Assembly: GCA_019120175.1 (NCBI GenBank)
Contig: DWVP01000019.1
Coordinates: 1-64,000 of the forward strand
Length of the DNA: 64,000 bases
Direction: 5' to 3'
Source of the DNA: Candidatus Corynebacterium faecigallinarum
GTDB taxonomy: Bacteria; Actinomycetota; Actinomycetes; Mycobacteriales; Mycobacteriaceae
How positions within the stretch are numbered: the first letter of the stretch is position 1; each line of letters begins with the position of its first letter. The position numbers and the translations under genes are program-made. Shown piece after piece: positions 45,289 to 53,910 of the stretch. Below the pieces are notes generated by a model. The model worked only from the letters and a program-made list of their open reading frames with translations, was not told the origin of the DNA and did not search any database.

Positions 45289-46272
45289 TCACACTGCGGC
45301 GTGCCGGTGCCAGCTGCCGAAGTCCTCCGCCACCGTCGCCGCGAGTTCCCGGTAGGCCCGGAACGTCTTCGGGTGCAGCCGGTCCAGGTCGACCACCCCG
45401 CCCTCGGAGAGGTGCCGGTCGAAGGGGATGCCGCGCACCGCCCGCGTCCTGGCGGAGAAGTGCGAGGTCAACACTTCCGGATCCACCGCCGCCTGACCCG
45501 GGTGCGCACCGGAGACCACGACTACTGCATTAGCGACCAGGTCACCGTGGCCGTGGTGGTCCAGCCAGTCCAGTGTCGCCTCGGCCGAGCGGGCCCCGTC
45601 CAATGCCGGTGAGGTGACCAGCACCAGCATGTGTGCCAGGTCGAGTACTCCGGACATGGCGCTGTGCATCAGGCCGGTACCGCAGTCGGTGAGGATGATG
45701 TTGTAGTGGTGCTGCAGGATGTCGACGGTGCGCCGGTAGTCGTCCTCACTGAAGGCCTCCGACACCGCCGGGTCGCGGTCGGAGCCGATGACCTCCAGAC
45801 GGCTGGCCGCCTGGCTGGTGCATGAGCGGACCTGTGGGTAGCGGGATGCGTCCGGCAGACCCAGCAGGTCACGCACGGTCGGGATGTCCGCACCCAGTCC
45901 CACATCTGAGTCGTCGATCACTCGACGGGCCAGCGTGCCGAGATCCGGGTTGGCGTCCACCGCGATGACCCGGTCGCCGCGCAATGAGGCGAACATGCCG
46001 CCCAGCGCCACGGTGGAGGTCGTCTTGCCCACGCCGCCCTTCAGACTGAGCACCGCGATCCGGTAGTCACCGCGCAAGGGAGCGCAGATACGTTCGCGGA
46101 CCTGGCGTTCGGCGGCCTGAACGGTGGATTCGCCCGGGTTGACGCGTCCTCCGGTGGCGCGGTGCACGAGTCGGCGCCACCCCGAGGGCGGTGAGGCATC
46201 GACCGCGCCGATCATCGTCGAGGCGTCGAGATGTGTGGTGTGTCCTGGTTCGACAGGAAAAGTGGTGGTCAC
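45289..46272 (-). CDS. MinD/ParA-like ATPase, EspI-type ESX-associated
   Basis: A 327-residue deviant-Walker ATPase: LSLKGGVGKTTSTVALGGMFA (P-loop), VIAVDANPDLGTLARRV (switch I / Walker A'), IILTDCGTGLMHSAMSGVLDLA (Walker B/switch II). This pattern, with NPD in place of the usual D-Q/D-G, is typical of the EspI-like proteins that accompany ESX systems. The N-terminal ~60 residues are Pro/Thr-rich with a basic stretch. GTG 46272 is preferred because AGGGGG lies upstream; ATG 46296 adds 8 residues. It is convergent with dnaE2, 19 bp apart, and sits about 38 kb from the ESX-4 genes. A role in controlling ESX-4 or polar localisation is inference. Confidence 0.8.
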   Translation of the reverse strand: MTTTFPVEPGHTTHLDASTMIGAVDASPPSGWRRLVHRATGGRVNPGESTVQAAERQVRERICAPLRGDYRIAVLSLKGGVGKTTSTVALGGMFASLRGDRVIAVDANPDLGTLARRVIDDSDVGLGADIPTVRDLLGLPDASRYPQVRSCTSQAASRLEVIGSDRDPAVSEAFSEDDYRRTVDILQHHYNIILTDCGTGLMHSAMSGVLDLAHMLVLVTSPALDGARSAEATLDWLDHHGHGDLVANAVVVVSGAHPGQAAVDPEVLTSHFSARTRAVRGIPFDRHLSEGGVVDLDRLHPKTFRAYRELAATVAEDFGSWHRHAAV

Positions 46273-46425
46273 GAGTGTCCCCCTGGTCGGCTGCATGATT
46301 CAACCGGGTGTGGTGCTGCAGTAGATGATGTGCTGTCCCCCGGCCCATGCCTGACTGTACCGGCTGTGTCGCGACCGCAGGCAGGTTTGTCGTGTTCGCC
46401 CCTGAAATAATCGGAAAAGACCACA

Positions 46426-46463
46426 CCCCGCGCACGGTTCCGGCGAAAGGAACGTGCGCGGGG
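46426..46463 (-). terminator. Terminator of the secreted lipase gene
   Basis: An 11-bp perfect stem CCCCGCGCACG (46426-46436) / CGTGCGCGGGG (46453-46463), extended by GTTCC/GGAAC. On the minus strand it is followed by TGTGGTCTTTTCC. It lies 36 bp after the lipase stop. Confidence 0.85.
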
Positions 46464-46499
46464 CTCGAGGCCTACTGCTGGGGAGCAGGGGAGAGGCGT

Positions 46500-47900
46500 C
46501 TAGAACTTGCCGCAGTTGCTCGGGGCGGGCTTGTCGTTGAACCGGTCGACGAGGTAGTTCATCGCCGGCCCGGCCTGGGTGAGCATCGGCACGGCGTGGT
46601 TGATCACGAAGCCGGGCAGCACCTCCGGCAGCGGGTCGGTGTTGAACTGGACGGTGGCACCGGCCTCGCAGTAGCGGGCGGCGGTGTCACGGGCCTGCTG
46701 CCACGGGATGGTGTCGTCGTGCTTGCCGTTGACCATCAGCATCGGGGCATTGAGGTTCTTGTACCTGTTTGCCAGCTTGTAGCTGTCCAGCACCTCGCTG
46801 AGACGCTCGTCGGAGCGGGCGATCTCACCGAAGGACCGGCCGTCCTTGGTCATGGTGCGGGTGTCGGTGAAGGCCCAGCGTCCCACGGCATCGCCGATGC
46901 AGCGGTCCTTGGTGTCGGCCATGAACTGCTTGCCCTTGTCGTTGAAGTACTCGTCCTGGAGCCCTGCCAGGTCAGAGTGCCGCTCCAGGGCACCGTTGAG
47001 GGCGAAGCCGATCACACCGGTGATGGCGTGGTCGTCCACGTAGTCGACGACCTCGATCAGGTCAGCCGGCGGGGCGCCGGCGAAGGTGCCCTTGACGTTG
47101 AGCTCCGGGGCGTAGGAGGACGCCTGCTCGGCGGCGGCGGCCGAGGCGCCACCACCCTGGGAGTAGCCGAAGAAACCGATCGGGGAGTCCTCCGGCAGGC
47201 CCAGGTGGGACAGGGCGGCGCGGGCACCGTCGAGGGCGGCGGTGCCCTCCTCGAGGTGGTTGACGTAGGTGTGCTGGCCCGGGGTACCCAGGCCGATGAG
47301 GTCGACGACGACCACGTTCATGCCCAGCGCACTGGCCGCGGCGTGGAAGGGGTACTCGTAGTTGAGGTTGATGGCGCCGTTGCCGTCGTCGAAGCCGTAG
47401 AGCTGGTAGGACGACCGGGACGGTGCGCAGATGTCACCGGCGCCGCGGGTACCCGGGGTGGCGACCAGGGTCGGGGCCGGGCCCTTGCCCTGCCACTTAC
47501 CCGTGGGCTTGAGCACCGCACCACTGGTGGCGACCTGCTCGCCGTGCTCGTTGGTGGTGGTGTAGAGGATCCGCTCGGCACTGCCCGGGCCACCGTTGGA
47601 CTCGAGGTTCAGCAGGTTCGGGGCGTCCTGGCTACGGATCACCGTGCCCTCGCCCTCCGGCAGGGTCTCCGGCGGGACGTAGAAGGGGTTGGAACCGTCG
47701 GCGTTCGACTCGCCGGAGAACGGCGGGACGTCGATACCGGGCAGGACGGACTCACCGGACAGCACGCTGCCGGAGGCGTCGGGAGAGGGAGAGTCAGGGG
47801 TGTCGTCAGCGACGGCGACACCGGCGGATGTGATGGCGAGGGCGGAGGTGGCGGTGAACGTCAACACAGCCTGTGACATGCGGGTCTTGAACGTCTTCAT
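46500..47900 (-). CDS. Secreted lipase, LIP family (PF03583)
   Basis: A 466-residue exported alpha/beta hydrolase. The signal peptide MKTFKTRMSQAVLTFTATSA... has expected cleavage after AGVAVA. The mature protein has ERILYTTTNEHGE, ATPGTRGAGDICAPSR, the nucleophile elbow GFFGYSQGGGAS, the acid loop NGKHDDTIPW and the C-terminal His in FVINHAVPM, the secretory-lipase pattern. Cysteines (C in DICAPS, DRCIGD, ARYCEAG, SNCGKF) probably form disulfides. ATG 47900 has TACCGT 7 nt upstream (leaderless pattern). Divergent from another exported-esterase gene across 120 A/T-rich bp. Triacylglycerol or mycolyl ester substrates are possible. Confidence 0.88.
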   Translation of the reverse strand: MKTFKTRMSQAVLTFTATSALAITSAGVAVADDTPDSPSPDASGSVLSGESVLPGIDVPPFSGESNADGSNPFYVPPETLPEGEGTVIRSQDAPNLLNLESNGGPGSAERILYTTTNEHGEQVATSGAVLKPTGKWQGKGPAPTLVATPGTRGAGDICAPSRSSYQLYGFDDGNGAINLNYEYPFHAAASALGMNVVVVDLIGLGTPGQHTYVNHLEEGTAALDGARAALSHLGLPEDSPIGFFGYSQGGGASAAAAEQASSYAPELNVKGTFAGAPPADLIEVVDYVDDHAITGVIGFALNGALERHSDLAGLQDEYFNDKGKQFMADTKDRCIGDAVGRWAFTDTRTMTKDGRSFGEIARSDERLSEVLDSYKLANRYKNLNAPMLMVNGKHDDTIPWQQARDTAARYCEAGATVQFNTDPLPEVLPGFVINHAVPMLTQAGPAMNYLVDRFNDKPAPSNCGKF

Positions 47901-47984
47901 GGGAGGTACGGTATCCGACGAAAATCTGTTGTGTTGTGAAAGTAGGATATTTCCCGGTATCCTGCCGCCAAGTGCGTGGCAAAA

Positions 47985-48013
47985 TTGATTCCACCTGCGC
48001 AGACAAGTAGAAA
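47985..48013 (+). promoter_or_regulatory. Promoter of the membrane-anchored esterase gene
   Basis: TTGATT (47985-47990) and TAGAAA (48008-48013) with a 17-bp spacer, a good housekeeping-sigma promoter. The proposed GTG start (48021) is 7 nt beyond the -10, which implies a leaderless mRNA. Confidence 0.65.
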
Positions 48014-48020
48014 TGGTGGA

Positions 48021-49307
48021 GTGCAAGAGACTCCTGATCACCGCCCGGCCCATCGGTCGACCACCCCTGTGCCGGCCCCGCGCCCGCAGGGGGATACAGG
48101 CGAGATCACCGAATGGCCCGACAGCTCCATGTGGGCCGAGGCACCGGTGCCCGCCGAGGAGCAGCGGCAACTGTGGAACCGCGAGAACTGGACCGGTGGT
48201 TCCGGTGTCTCCCGCTGGTTCTCCCGCCCCTTCCCGCGCGCCTCGGCCGCCCGACGGGCCGGCCGGTCAGTCACCTTCCTGGTCGCGACGCTGATGGTCG
48301 GGGCCCTGGTCTGGGTCGGCCACACGCCAGCCGGTGAGAACAGTGAGGCATTGGAGGCCTACCGCGAGCAGACGCTGCAGCAGAACGCGGAGGCCGCCGC
48401 CGCAGCGTCCGAGGGGGCGGGCAATATCGTCCCCACCGCCGTCGAGGCGGAGCTGGGAAAGGGGCCGAAGATCGACGGCCCGGCCCCGGGGAAGAGCACC
48501 TCGATCACCCTGCGGTCCGGCGACCGCAACCGCAAGGGCGTCCTGTCGTTGCCGGAGGGCTACACCAAGGAGCAGTCCTACCCGGTGCTGCTGGCCTACC
48601 CCGGCTACAAGGAGTCGGCGCAGAGCATGTACAAGTACACCGGCTTCGACAAGCTTCCCGCGATCGTGGTCTACATGCAGGGCGTGAGCGAATCCTGGGA
48701 GGGCGCGCCCTACTCGAAGACGAAGGACGGTGAGGACGTCCGCTTCACCATGGACATGCTCGCCGCACTGAACACGACCTACAACGTGGACCGTTCCCGG
48801 ATCTACGCCGCCGGCATGTCCAATGGCGGCGGGATGGTCGCCAAGCTGGCCTGCCGCAAGCCGGATGTCTTCGCCGCGGTCTCCGCGGTCTCCGGCGCCT
48901 ACTACAAGGGCACCCGGACCAACTGTGTGCAGGACACCCACCGGGCCCCGTCGATCCTGGAGATCCACGGTGCCGAGGACGAGACGATCAGCTACTCCGG
49001 TGGTAAGCGCCACGGCGGTACCTACCTGGGCGCCCGTGAACTGATGGACCAGTTCGTCGCCCGCAACGGGTGCCAGCCCACCCCGGTGACCACGGCCCTG
49101 GCAGGTGACGTCCAGCGTCAGCAGTGGCCGATGTGCACCGCCGGTACCTCGGTGGTGCACCTGCGGGTCGGCGACGGTGGACACCGCTGGCCGGGTGACG
49201 CCTCCGGGACCTCCGGTGCGGCGTCCAGCTCGGCGGAGTCGACGTCCTACTCGTTGAACGCCACCACCGAGGTCTGGGACTTCCTCTCGAACCACCGGCT
49301 GACCTAG
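48021..49307 (+). CDS. Membrane-anchored PHB-depolymerase-like esterase (LpqC-type)
   Basis: A 428-residue protein with a polar Pro-rich N-terminus, a basic patch RRAGRS, one transmembrane helix (about residues 82-100, VTFLVATLMVGALVWVG) and an extracytoplasmic alpha/beta-hydrolase domain. Catalytic residues are visible: Ser in YAAGMSNGGGMVAKLAC, Asp in HGAEDETISY, His in GDGGHRWPG; this is the polyhydroxybutyrate-depolymerase / feruloyl-esterase-like family 1. GTG 48021 is chosen from the promoter spacing; GTG 47976 would add 15 residues but starts upstream of the -35. Substrate unknown; the neighbouring secreted lipase suggests lipid ester turnover at the envelope. Confidence 0.82.
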   Translation: MQETPDHRPAHRSTTPVPAPRPQGDTGEITEWPDSSMWAEAPVPAEEQRQLWNRENWTGGSGVSRWFSRPFPRASAARRAGRSVTFLVATLMVGALVWVGHTPAGENSEALEAYREQTLQQNAEAAAAASEGAGNIVPTAVEAELGKGPKIDGPAPGKSTSITLRSGDRNRKGVLSLPEGYTKEQSYPVLLAYPGYKESAQSMYKYTGFDKLPAIVVYMQGVSESWEGAPYSKTKDGEDVRFTMDMLAALNTTYNVDRSRIYAAGMSNGGGMVAKLACRKPDVFAAVSAVSGAYYKGTRTNCVQDTHRAPSILEIHGAEDETISYSGGKRHGGTYLGARELMDQFVARNGCQPTPVTTALAGDVQRQQWPMCTAGTSVVHLRVGDGGHRWPGDASGTSGAASSSAESTSYSLNATTEVWDFLSNHRLT

Positions 49308-49313
49308 CTGGTT

Positions 49314-50708
49314 CTAGCGGGCCAGCGCCCCCATCGGGTCCCACGCCGGCAGGACGTGTGGGGTGACCCGTCCCTCGTCCGCGGCGGTCAGCACGTCCCG
49401 GTAGGTGCCGGGCAGCCGGTCACGGTGCACGGCGATCTCGAAGACGTACTCGTCGAACCAGTTGTCGTTCATGGTCCAGAACCCCTTGTCGGCGGCCTTC
49501 GGCCCCCAGGAGTTCTCCACGCGCCACTTCACCGGACGGCCGTCCTCGTCGACGTCGACCCCGGTGAACACCATCGCGTGGGTCATCTGGGATTCGCCGG
49601 TGAGAAGCCGCTGCTGCTTGTCCAGCTCCAGGTCCACCCCGTAGAAACCCTCGTAGTCGTGCAGGTGGGCGTCCCACACCCCGGTCTCGCGGAAGGACTG
49701 TGCGGCGGTGTCACAGCCGAACCACACCGGCTGGCCATCCTGCAGGGAGGACAGCACGGCGTCCTTGATGACGTCGATCGGCGCGTTGAGGTAGGTGACC
49801 GGCTCGGCACCGCCCTCACCGATGACGTTGCCGAGGTACTCCACGGTGAACAGTTCGCCGTAGGGGGAGGTCTCGCGCGGGTCGTTGACCACGCACACGT
49901 GCTCGCCGAGATCGTCGGGCAGGTGTGCGGCGGCGAACTCGAGCGGGGTGACGGTGCCGACGCGGTGGAAGGTGTCGTCGGAGTCGCGGTACTGCCAGGT
50001 GAAGCTCTCCGGCGGGGTGCCGAGGTGCACGGTGAGGATGCGGTGCACGTCGGCGAGGGTGTCGCGGTGGGCCGAACTTTCACCGGCGCGGATCCGGGCG
50101 GCGCCGGCGCGCAGGGAGGTGGCCAGGTCACGGTTCATCGCCCGGGTGTCGGAGGACGACCTGGTCTCCGGCATCGCGTACTTCGGCACGGCGCCGTACT
50201 TGGCCACCAGGTCGACGAACATGGTCCACTGTCCGCCGTCCTCGATGGGGTCGGCGAGCAGCTTCTGGACGGTCCGGTCGGAGATGTCGCGGTCGGCGAG
50301 CTCCACCATGGCGTTGAGGAAGAAGTTGGCCTTCTCCAGCTTGTCCCAGAAGTGCAGGTAGGTCTGGGAGAGCTCCAGGTCCTTGATCCCGGTCTGGTCC
50401 ATCACCGATCCGCGCAGGGTGTTGAGCCCGGCGAAGATCCAGCAGCGCCCGGAGCGCTTCTGGTCGGCGACGGCCCAGGAGTCGATCTTGACGGAGGTGC
50501 TGGTGTCGGTGCTGTTCAGGACGTCCCGGTCGAGGGTCACGGTCTCTACGTCCGCTGCGGTGGCGGCGTTACGGGCCTGGCGGAAGGACGGGTCGGTGCG
50601 CAGCGTGTCGGACAGTCCGGTGAGATAGCCGGCATCGACGCCGGGGGTGGTGTCGGTAGTTGTCACAGTGTTGTCAGTAGTCACGGTGTTGGTCGTAGTC
50701 ACAGTCAT
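49314..50708 (-). CDS. pepC: Aminopeptidase C (bleomycin hydrolase family), copy 2
   Basis: A 464-residue C1B papain-fold aminopeptidase. The catalytic Cys89 is in DQKRSGRCWIFAG, His in SQMTHAMVFTG and Asn in KWRVENSWGPKAADKG; the bleomycin-hydrolase hexamer family keeps these and a C-terminal tail into the active site (here DPMGALAR). The N-terminus carries a Thr/Val low-complexity stretch (TVTTTNTVTTDNTVTTTD) from short DNA repeats. Its ATG overlaps the TGA of the upstream paralogue (TGATG), so the pair is one operon. It stops 6 bp from the convergent esterase gene. Cytoplasmic peptide turnover. Confidence 0.92.
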   Translation of the reverse strand: MTVTTTNTVTTDNTVTTTDTTPGVDAGYLTGLSDTLRTDPSFRQARNAATAADVETVTLDRDVLNSTDTSTSVKIDSWAVADQKRSGRCWIFAGLNTLRGSVMDQTGIKDLELSQTYLHFWDKLEKANFFLNAMVELADRDISDRTVQKLLADPIEDGGQWTMFVDLVAKYGAVPKYAMPETRSSSDTRAMNRDLATSLRAGAARIRAGESSAHRDTLADVHRILTVHLGTPPESFTWQYRDSDDTFHRVGTVTPLEFAAAHLPDDLGEHVCVVNDPRETSPYGELFTVEYLGNVIGEGGAEPVTYLNAPIDVIKDAVLSSLQDGQPVWFGCDTAAQSFRETGVWDAHLHDYEGFYGVDLELDKQQRLLTGESQMTHAMVFTGVDVDEDGRPVKWRVENSWGPKAADKGFWTMNDNWFDEYVFEIAVHRDRLPGTYRDVLTAADEGRVTPHVLPAWDPMGALAR

Positions 50709-52102
50709 CAGGCCATCGCATCCCAGATCGGAAGGGCAGTGGACTCGCCGGCGTCGAGTGCGGCGAGGGCGTCGGTGAGGTCGGTGTTGAGCTCGGTGGT
50801 CAGCTCGGGGGCCTCGAGCAGTCGGCGGGGGACGACAACCTGGAAGACGTTGTCGCCGAACCAGTTGTCCGCCATGGTGCCGAAGCCCTTGCCTGCCAGT
50901 TCGGCGTGCTCGCCGTGGCTCTTGGTGCCCCAGGAGTTCTCGACGCGCCAGGTGGTTCCGGTGTCTCCGCCGGTGTCGTAGCCGGTGAACACCATGCCGT
51001 GGGTCAGCCGGGATTCGGCGGTGTCCATCTGCTCGGCCTTGGTGGTGGCCGAGTCGGTGCCGTAGAGCGCGTCGAGTTCCAGCAGGTCGGAGTGCCAGAC
51101 CCCGGTCTTGGCGACGAACTGGCGGTTGACGTCGCAGGCGAACCACACCGGCTCCCCGGCGTCCAGCGAGGTGCGGGTGATGGTGCGCAGGTCGTCGATG
51201 TCTGCGGTGACGTAGCTGAAGTCGGCCGTGCCCCACATGTTGTTCTCGTGGGTGATGTGGAAGGCACGTCCGGTCTCGTGGCGCGGGTCGTGGACGACCG
51301 AGACATAGGTGTCGAGGTTGTCGGGGAGTACCCGGGCGGCGAACTCCTGCGGTGTCAGGGTGCCTTCGTCGTGGAAGGTCCCGTCCTTGTCGCGGTAGCG
51401 CCAGGCGAATTCGGTGGGCGGCAGGCCGAGGTGCACGGCGATGACCCGGTGGGCGTCGGCGAGCGTCTCGGCGATGATGCTCTCGGTATCGGTTGCAGCA
51501 TCGGCCCCGGCATCGGCAGTGTTCTCGCGCAGGCGGAGCGCACCTCGGCGCAGCACGGTGCGCAGCCGGCCGTCGAGCTGGCTGGTGCGTCCGGATGCGA
51601 AGGTCTCCGGCATGGCGTACTTCGGCACCACGCCGTACTTGGCCACCAGGTTGGTGAAGTAGTTCCACTGGCCGCCGTCGGATGCCGCCTGGTCGAGCAG
51701 GGCGGAGACCGTCCGGTCATCCAGGTCGGTCACCCCCTCGGCGAACAGCTCGGCCAGGGAGCGCAGCACATGGTTGGACTTCTCCACCTTGTCGTAGAAC
51801 TGCAGGTAGGTGTGCGAGAACTCGAACCCGTCGCTGCTCTTCATCCCGAGGTCGTCGGCGATCCGGTGGCGGAAGACGTTGTAGGCGGCGAACATCCAGC
51901 AGCGTCCCGACTGCTTCTGATCGCTGACCCCCAGGGAGTCGAGCTTGACCTCGGTCGTCGGGTTCACGGCGATCACGGCGTCCCGGTTCAGGGCTACGGC
52001 GTTGACGTCCGCGGCGGTGACGGCGTTGCGGGCGAGTCGCAGCGCGGGGTCATCGGCCGGGGAGGTGAATGCCTCCGCGGGTGGTAACGGTGTTGTGGTC
52101 AT
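50708..52102 (-). CDS. pepC: Aminopeptidase C (bleomycin hydrolase family), copy 1
   Basis: A second 464-residue C1B aminopeptidase, same length as its neighbour and clearly paralogous. Cys68 in DQKQSGRCWMFAA, His in ESRLTHGMVFTGY and Asn in TWRVENSWGTKS are intact, and GGQWNYFTNLVAKYGVVPKYAMPE is shared almost exactly with copy 2. It has an insert of about 10 residues (TADAGADAATDTES) absent from copy 2. First gene of the pair. The two copies have diverged in the substrate-facing loops, suggesting different peptide preferences or mixed hexamers (inference). Confidence 0.92.
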   Translation of the reverse strand: MTTTPLPPAEAFTSPADDPALRLARNAVTAADVNAVALNRDAVIAVNPTTEVKLDSLGVSDQKQSGRCWMFAAYNVFRHRIADDLGMKSSDGFEFSHTYLQFYDKVEKSNHVLRSLAELFAEGVTDLDDRTVSALLDQAASDGGQWNYFTNLVAKYGVVPKYAMPETFASGRTSQLDGRLRTVLRRGALRLRENTADAGADAATDTESIIAETLADAHRVIAVHLGLPPTEFAWRYRDKDGTFHDEGTLTPQEFAARVLPDNLDTYVSVVHDPRHETGRAFHITHENNMWGTADFSYVTADIDDLRTITRTSLDAGEPVWFACDVNRQFVAKTGVWHSDLLELDALYGTDSATTKAEQMDTAESRLTHGMVFTGYDTGGDTGTTWRVENSWGTKSHGEHAELAGKGFGTMADNWFGDNVFQVVVPRRLLEAPELTTELNTDLTDALAALDAGESTALPIWDAMA

Positions 52103-52123
52103 GGTGACCGTTATACGCGTTCA

Positions 52124-53776
52124 TCAGAACGGGACCTCCCCTGGGGCATTCGGTTCGGACGCTGCGGTGGGTGCGGACGCTTCGGGTGCAGCGGCGGTGC
52201 GGGCCTCGAGTAGAGCGCGGCGGAGGGCGAGGTGTCGTCCGGCGGTGCTGATGTTGTGGTCCCGGGTCGCCCGGTACCGGCGGGATGCCTGCTCCGCGAA
52301 GGTCGTCCGGGCGTAACCGGCGAGCGGGCCGGTCGGCTCGGTGACGTAGGTGTGTCCGTCGTCGATGCTGCTCCACATCACCGCCCCGTCGACGGCGCGG
52401 GTGACGTCCTGCCAGCCGAGGGTCTTGATCTGGTGGTGTCGTCGGCAGACCGGGTGCAGGTTGTGGGTATCGGTGGGTCCACCCTTCGCCGGGTCCTGGT
52501 GGTCGTAGCGGTGGATATGGTCGAGGTCGCACTTGGCGGACGGCACCTTGCACCCGGGGAAGGTGCAGGTCTCGTAGCAGGCGGTGACGAAGTCGCGGAT
52601 CTGCCTGGTGGGGGTGTAGGCCTCGGTCGCATCATGTCCGGGGATCCGCAGGTGGGTGACCCGGTCCATGAAGGTCTCGGTGGCGACCTTGTCGAGCCAG
52701 TGCCCGGAGTCCGTGGCGGCGATGTCGCTGTCGATCTCCCGGTAGATGTTGAGGGTGACCTCGACATCGGCGGTGCCCCGGGCAAGGTGCATCAGGGCCT
52801 TGGCGCGGCTGCAGCGCGCGCTGGCGCATACCGCATCGAGGATCGCGATGAACTCCGCGGCTTCGGCGGCCGGCAGGGTAGCGGTGATCACCGTTGAGGT
52901 CGGATCATAGGTGTCGACGGATACGCGCCGGGTGTAGGAGTCAGCTGCGGCGGCAGCGGCGTCGGTGCCGGCCTCGTCAGCCAGTGCGGCTGCTGCTACC
53001 TCGGCGGCGAGCTCGATGGCGTCCTGCTCGGCCTGACGTTCGGGGTCCAGCACCGGAGCAGGTTCCTGCTGATCGGGATCGGTGTCCGCTGTGTCGTCCG
53101 TGTCAGCGTCCGCGTCCGGGGCATCATCGCCGTCCGCGAGTACCGCACTGCCTGACATCTCGGATGGGCGCAGAGGTGCCACGGGTGGTTCGGTGTGGTC
53201 GACGGGGCGGGCCAGGGCGTCGATCTGGTGCAGGGATTTGAGGACGCGGTTGAACAGGGTCCGGGGCGAGTGAATCGCCTGCGCCTTCCGGCGAGGGGTG
53301 AGCACCTCGATCAGTGCGTCCTGCGCGGCCTCGGTGTCGTCAGGGTGCAGGCCGTCGACACTGCGGGCGAGTTGCCGCAGGTGGTCGATGCTGAGCATCC
53401 CCAATGACAGGTGTTGCTCGAGTCGTGGCATGCGCTGGCACAGCAGGCCGATGCTGCTGTAGATCTCCGCACGTGCCCTGGTCACCCCGAGAGCCGCCTG
53501 GATCGAGGAGAAATGGGCGACGACATCGTCCCCGGGCTCCGGCGTGCAGGCTACGGCGATGGTGATCAAGGCCTTGTTGGACTCCACCGTCGCCCGGGCG
53601 GCAGGGGTGGTTGAGCGAAGCAGGACCCAGTACGGGCTGGGCGACTCCCAGGTCACCAGTTGGGTGATATGGAAGACCTCGACTTTCCGGGGCCGACCGG
53701 ATTCTCCTGGGGAGCGACCGTGGGGCGGGAACACCGGTGGGGGAGTTGGCGGTGGTGGAAGTGGTGGTGAGATCAT
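52124..53776 (-). CDS. DUF222-HNH endonuclease protein (13E12-repeat-like)
   Basis: A 550-residue actinobacterial protein with an N-terminal helical DUF222 region and a C-terminal HNH nuclease: CTFPGC...KCDLDHIHRYD...THNLHPVCRRHHQIKT, holding two CxxC-like Zn pairs and the HNH His/Asn/His. Pro-rich N-terminus; acidic Asp/Thr linker at about 210-240. ATG 53776 has TAGTGT 7 nt upstream (leaderless pattern). Related M. tuberculosis genes are the 13E12 REP family, often multi-copy and mobile-looking, but no flanking repeats or target duplications were seen here. Biological role unknown. Confidence 0.88.
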   Translation of the reverse strand: MISPPLPPPPTPPPVFPPHGRSPGESGRPRKVEVFHITQLVTWESPSPYWVLLRSTTPAARATVESNKALITIAVACTPEPGDDVVAHFSSIQAALGVTRARAEIYSSIGLLCQRMPRLEQHLSLGMLSIDHLRQLARSVDGLHPDDTEAAQDALIEVLTPRRKAQAIHSPRTLFNRVLKSLHQIDALARPVDHTEPPVAPLRPSEMSGSAVLADGDDAPDADADTDDTADTDPDQQEPAPVLDPERQAEQDAIELAAEVAAAALADEAGTDAAAAAADSYTRRVSVDTYDPTSTVITATLPAAEAAEFIAILDAVCASARCSRAKALMHLARGTADVEVTLNIYREIDSDIAATDSGHWLDKVATETFMDRVTHLRIPGHDATEAYTPTRQIRDFVTACYETCTFPGCKVPSAKCDLDHIHRYDHQDPAKGGPTDTHNLHPVCRRHHQIKTLGWQDVTRAVDGAVMWSSIDDGHTYVTEPTGPLAGYARTTFAEQASRRYRATRDHNISTAGRHLALRRALLEARTAAAPEASAPTAASEPNAPGEVPF

Positions 53777-53862
53777 GTCGTACACACTATCCAATGGATC
53801 GGACAGCAAATGCGCACAATGTGGAATCATCGCACATATGTACGTTCTGAAACTGTATCGTT

Positions 53863-53895
53863 GTGACGGCCCGGTGACGGCCTGGTGACGGCCCG
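53863..53895 (+). repeat. Three 11-bp tandem repeats GTGACGGCC(C/T)G
   Basis: Exact units at 53863, 53874 and 53885 (GTGACGGCCCG, GTGACGGCCTG, GTGACGGCCCG). They end 1 bp before the TACCCT -10 of the downstream aminopeptidase gene, covering its -35 region, in the divergent gap with the HNH gene. The 11-bp period puts each unit on the same DNA face, like the array before lldR. Confidence 0.75.
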
Positions 53896-53910
53896 CTACC
53901 CTTGATATCC

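Noticed and set aside
52124..53776. HNH gene considered as a mobile intron, homing element or 13E12-type insertion
   Set aside because: No flanking direct or inverted repeats, no interrupted gene and codon use like its neighbours; kept as an ordinary gene.
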